Source: Hyalella azteca
Taxonomy: Eukaryota; Arthropoda; Malacostraca; Amphipoda; Hyalellidae
Assembly: GCF_000764305.2 (NCBI RefSeq)
Contig: NW_025940701.1
Coordinates: 558,294-622,293 of the forward strand
Direction of reading: 5' to 3'
Length of the DNA stretch: 64,000 bases
A program made the position numbers and the translations under genes. Positions 61,320 through 64,000 of this stretch are shown in pieces. The notes under the pieces were generated by a model. It did no database searches. It saw nothing but the letters and a program-made list of their open reading frames with translations, and was not told the origin of the DNA. Every line of letters starts with the position of its first letter. Position 1 is the stretch's first letter.

Positions 61320-61530
61320 GGACACAAGTTGGAATGTGAGGACACAAGTTGGAATGTGAGGACACAAGTTGGAATGTGAGGACACAAGTTGGAATGTGAG
61401 GACACAAGTTGGAATGTGAGGACACAAGTTGGAATGTGAGGACACAAGTTGGAATGTGAGGACACAAGTTGGAATGTGAGGACACAAGTTGGAATGTGAG
61501 GACACAAGTTGGAATGTGAGGACACAAGTT
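61320..61530. repeat. 20-bp minisatellite emerging from the assembly gap
   Basis: More than ten essentially identical copies of GACACAAGTTGGAATGTGAG. Confidence 0.95.
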
Positions 61531-62457
61531 GAAACAAGCGAAAGAATTCTAGAACCTGCTAAATAGGAAATGTCAGAGATCGTTATCTGTTTAGTTGTAG
61601 TTAAATTTAATGCAATTAATATGACAATAAATTTACATTATAATGACAATTTTTTTGAAAAGCTATCATCAAACATAAAACTACAGCAAGGTAATGGAAA
61701 TCATTATGAAGGAGACTGAGCAAAAGATGGTCAGGCAAGGATTACGCAACTGAAAATGATAACACTTGGAATATGCGGAGACAGAGAACAAAGTCTTATG
61801 GTCCACCGAAGAATAGACTCTGCTGAATAGGTCATACAGAATAGACATGAATGTCTATGAATAGAATCCGACTGTCATACAATAGACTCGGTTGGATAGG
61901 TCACACAGAATAAACGTATGAATGTCTGTGAATAAACTCCGAATGTTATAGAATCGACTCGGCTGAATGCATCGCCGTCCTACGAGAACAACTTCAACAA
62001 CAACCCAACCCTGTCACGACTAACAAGATCCATTTCAACACATATAATCCAAGTCTATTTATTAGGTCACTTTAGTTCATTTCAAGAGAAAAAGATTTAC
62101 GATTTTTTATTGAAAACCCATTTCAGAAAATTTAGATAATAATTTTCTTCTTTATATATGATTATGTAAATGGACATATTGCACCGTTAGATGTCGTTGT
62201 TGGATATCCAAATAGCTCCTTAAGAGTTCTTAATAACAGTTCAACGACTTCGAGCTTATCTGAATTCAATACGCATACATTAAGACACTTGTTAATATTC
62301 AAGACGCTAAACTGTAGGCCCATTCGTAGCCTTGATAAATAAATAACAACAATTAATTTCGCAACAATAAATTTCGGTCGGTGCGAGTGATGGATTGAGC
62401 TTCAGAAAGATAGTGAATTTTTGTGCTTCTCTTACAAAATAGTGCACTGCATGAGCG
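61531..62457. other. Intergenic with a few short direct repeats
   Basis: Near-repeats of AATAGACTC and CATACAGAATAGAC at 61810-61960. No exon is supported. Confidence 0.4.
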
Positions 62458-62458
62458 T

Positions 62459-62674
62459 ACACTGTTAGAATAATTACCGTTAACGGTATTACCGGCGTTT
62501 CAGCGGCCGGTCGGCACGTGAAAAGAAACACCGTGTCGCCGTTTTTATTCTAATTTAACACTAGAAATCCGTACAACATCTGATAAAAACGGCGAAACAG
62601 TTTATTTTCACGGGGCGACCGGCCACTAGAACGCCAGTGAGACCGTTTTTTCGCCGTTTTTTTCTAACAGTGTA
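62459..62674 (-). mobile_element. CACTGTTAG-family MITE copy B
   Basis: Both ends are intact: ACACTGTTAGAA at the left and TTCTAACAGTGTA at the right, forming terminal inverted repeats. The interior matches copy A in reverse orientation (GTGAAAAGAAACACCG, GCCGTTTTTATTC, AACACTAGAAATCCGTACAA). Confidence 0.8.
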
Positions 62675-62689
62675 CAGTATATATCGTTG

Positions 62690-63043
62690 AAACAATTGAG
62701 CAACAAAGAAACAAGATAAGAGACACGGCTTTACTTGCAAATGGTGGTAAGGGAAAGGCGCATGTACAAAGAGGGTACGAGAGGGGAAGATGTCGGTGGA
62801 AAGCGCCGTCTCTAAACAACAAACTGTACATCATCTGGCGCTTATTCTAAACACTGTACTAAATTCGTGTACTTATTTAATATTAAGTATTAGGGTGGTG
62901 ACCTCAGCCAGCGTAGCTATAAACTCATATTGATTCTAAAGAAAAAATTAACAAGACGATTTTTTTTTGAGGTAACCACAAAGCCGTCGTGGAGGTGACC
63001 ACTTAACGGTACCTACACAAAATATTAATAAAAAAAAATATTA
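62690..63043. other. Intergenic between two MITE copies
   Basis: No coding or repeat structure is supported. Confidence 0.4.
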
Positions 63044-63244
63044 AAAAAACGAAAAAATATTTAAAAAACGGTCTCACTGGCGTTTTAGTGGCCGACCACC
63101 ACGTGAAAATAAACCGTTTATCCGTTTTTCAGATGTTATAGGGGTTTATAATTTAAAATTTGAATAAAAACGGTCATACGGTGTTTCTTTTTACGTGTCG
63201 GCCGGCCACTGGCAGGCCGTGAGACCGTTTTTTCTTACAGTGTA
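63044..63244 (+). mobile_element. CACTGTTAG-family MITE copy C
   Basis: Core AAAAACGGTCTCACTGGCGT, TTTTTCAGATGTTATAGG and TAAAAACGGTCATACGGTGT, ending TTTTTTCTTACAGTGTA. Its left end is degraded into poly-A-rich sequence. Confidence 0.78.
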
Positions 63245-63594
63245 GTATTGCGACCTGAGCAAGTAATGACAAGGTAAGAACATTGTTTACACTTTATGCT
63301 TAGCAGCAGAAATAAACCTTAGATTATTTCTGTACTTCGGGTCCCGATTATCATTGGTTGGGGGCTATTCAATGAACCCAAGTGCTCGGTCTTACAGTTT
63401 GGTCGCTCGCTTGTTTATAATGCATGGCAAACTTCACAAGAAATGTACTTACACAATATTAATGTGCAGAAGGCAAGTATCACATAATACATAGAGATCA
63501 TGTCGAGAACACACAAGGCTTGATAGCCTCTAACAGCACTCGACCAAACATCAGTTGCACAACATTATCAACATCATCAATTCTTGACAATGAT
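63245..63594. other. Intergenic, nothing recognised
   Basis: No coding or repeat structure is supported. Confidence 0.4.
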
Positions 63595-63990
63595 GACATT
63601 ACAGACGTAAATTACAGATGTAAATTACAGAGGTAAATTACAGATGTAAGTTACAGAGGTAAATTACAGAGGTAAATTACAGAGGTAAATTACAGATGTA
63701 AATTACAGATGTAAATTACAGATGTAAATTACAGATGTAAATTATAGATGTAAATTACACAGGTAAATTACAGATGTAAATTGCAGAGGTAAATTACAGA
63801 TGTAAATTACAGATGTAAATTACAGATGTAAATTACAGATGTAAATTACAGATGTAAATTACAGATGTAAATTACAGATGTAAATTACAGATGTGAATTA
63901 CAGATGTAAATTACAGATGTAAATTACAGATGTAAATTACAGATGTAAATTACAGATGTAAATTACAGATGTAAATTACAGGGGTAAATG
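63595..63990. repeat. 13-bp minisatellite near the window end
   Basis: About 30 copies of ATTACAGATGTAA with AGGT variants, reaching nearly to the last base shown; it may continue beyond the window. Confidence 0.93.
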
Positions 63991-64000
63991 GAACGGTAGA

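Noticed and set aside
60576..61537. Frames of 150-309 codons
   Set aside because: They consist mainly of unknown bases and minisatellite units.

Overview
The window is nuclear DNA from an arthropod-like animal. It is AT-rich, has intron-split genes with GT-AG borders, and is crowded with minisatellites and small dispersed repeats. My best guess is a malacostracan crustacean such as an amphipod. That guess rests on the chemoreceptor type and repeat style and is an inference. The sequence comes from a draft scaffold: there is a 421-base run of N (60899-61319), a single N at 8779, and a complete 38-bp inverted double Tn5 mosaic end (8276-8313) left over from Nextera mate-pair library construction.

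Layout. Bases 1-1800 hold a Tc1/mariner-type foldback MITE. An intronless Ser/Thr protein kinase lies on the minus strand at 1801-3390. A possible tail of a small unrecognised gene (minus, 7276-7634) precedes two minisatellites and the library-adapter junction. A galactose 3-O-sulfotransferase-like gene is reconstructed from five coding exons on the minus strand (10630-15281); it has a signal anchor and both PAPS-binding motifs. Bases 15.3-24.5 kb are mostly non-coding and contain five copies of one palindromic repeat family. A BNIP2/caytaxin/PRUNE2-type gene with a C-terminal BCH (CRAL-TRIO-like) domain runs on the plus strand from about 25215 or 26235 to 33096. Its exons join in consistent phase to about 635 codons.

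Bases 36.3-48.1 kb hold three gustatory-receptor-family genes, two on minus and one on plus. All have the same five-exon, all-phase-0 architecture and encode 363-376 residues. The last recognisable gene (minus, 55963-57239, possibly reaching 60.1 kb) is the C-terminal end of a furin/PC5-like proprotein convertase: a Cys-rich furin repeat, one membrane span and an acidic cytoplasmic tail.

The genes do not form a pathway; this is an ordinary eukaryotic gene neighbourhood. The unusual part is the repeat content. One palindromic family has nine copies plus a fragment. Another inverted-repeat family has three copies. There are four LINE 3' tails with pentanucleotide tails, more than fifteen minisatellites, several of them starting within 5-40 bp of splice sites, and two partial duplications that copied a splice acceptor plus the start of the next exon. 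I found no CRISPR array, rRNA, operon or convincing new multi-gene system.
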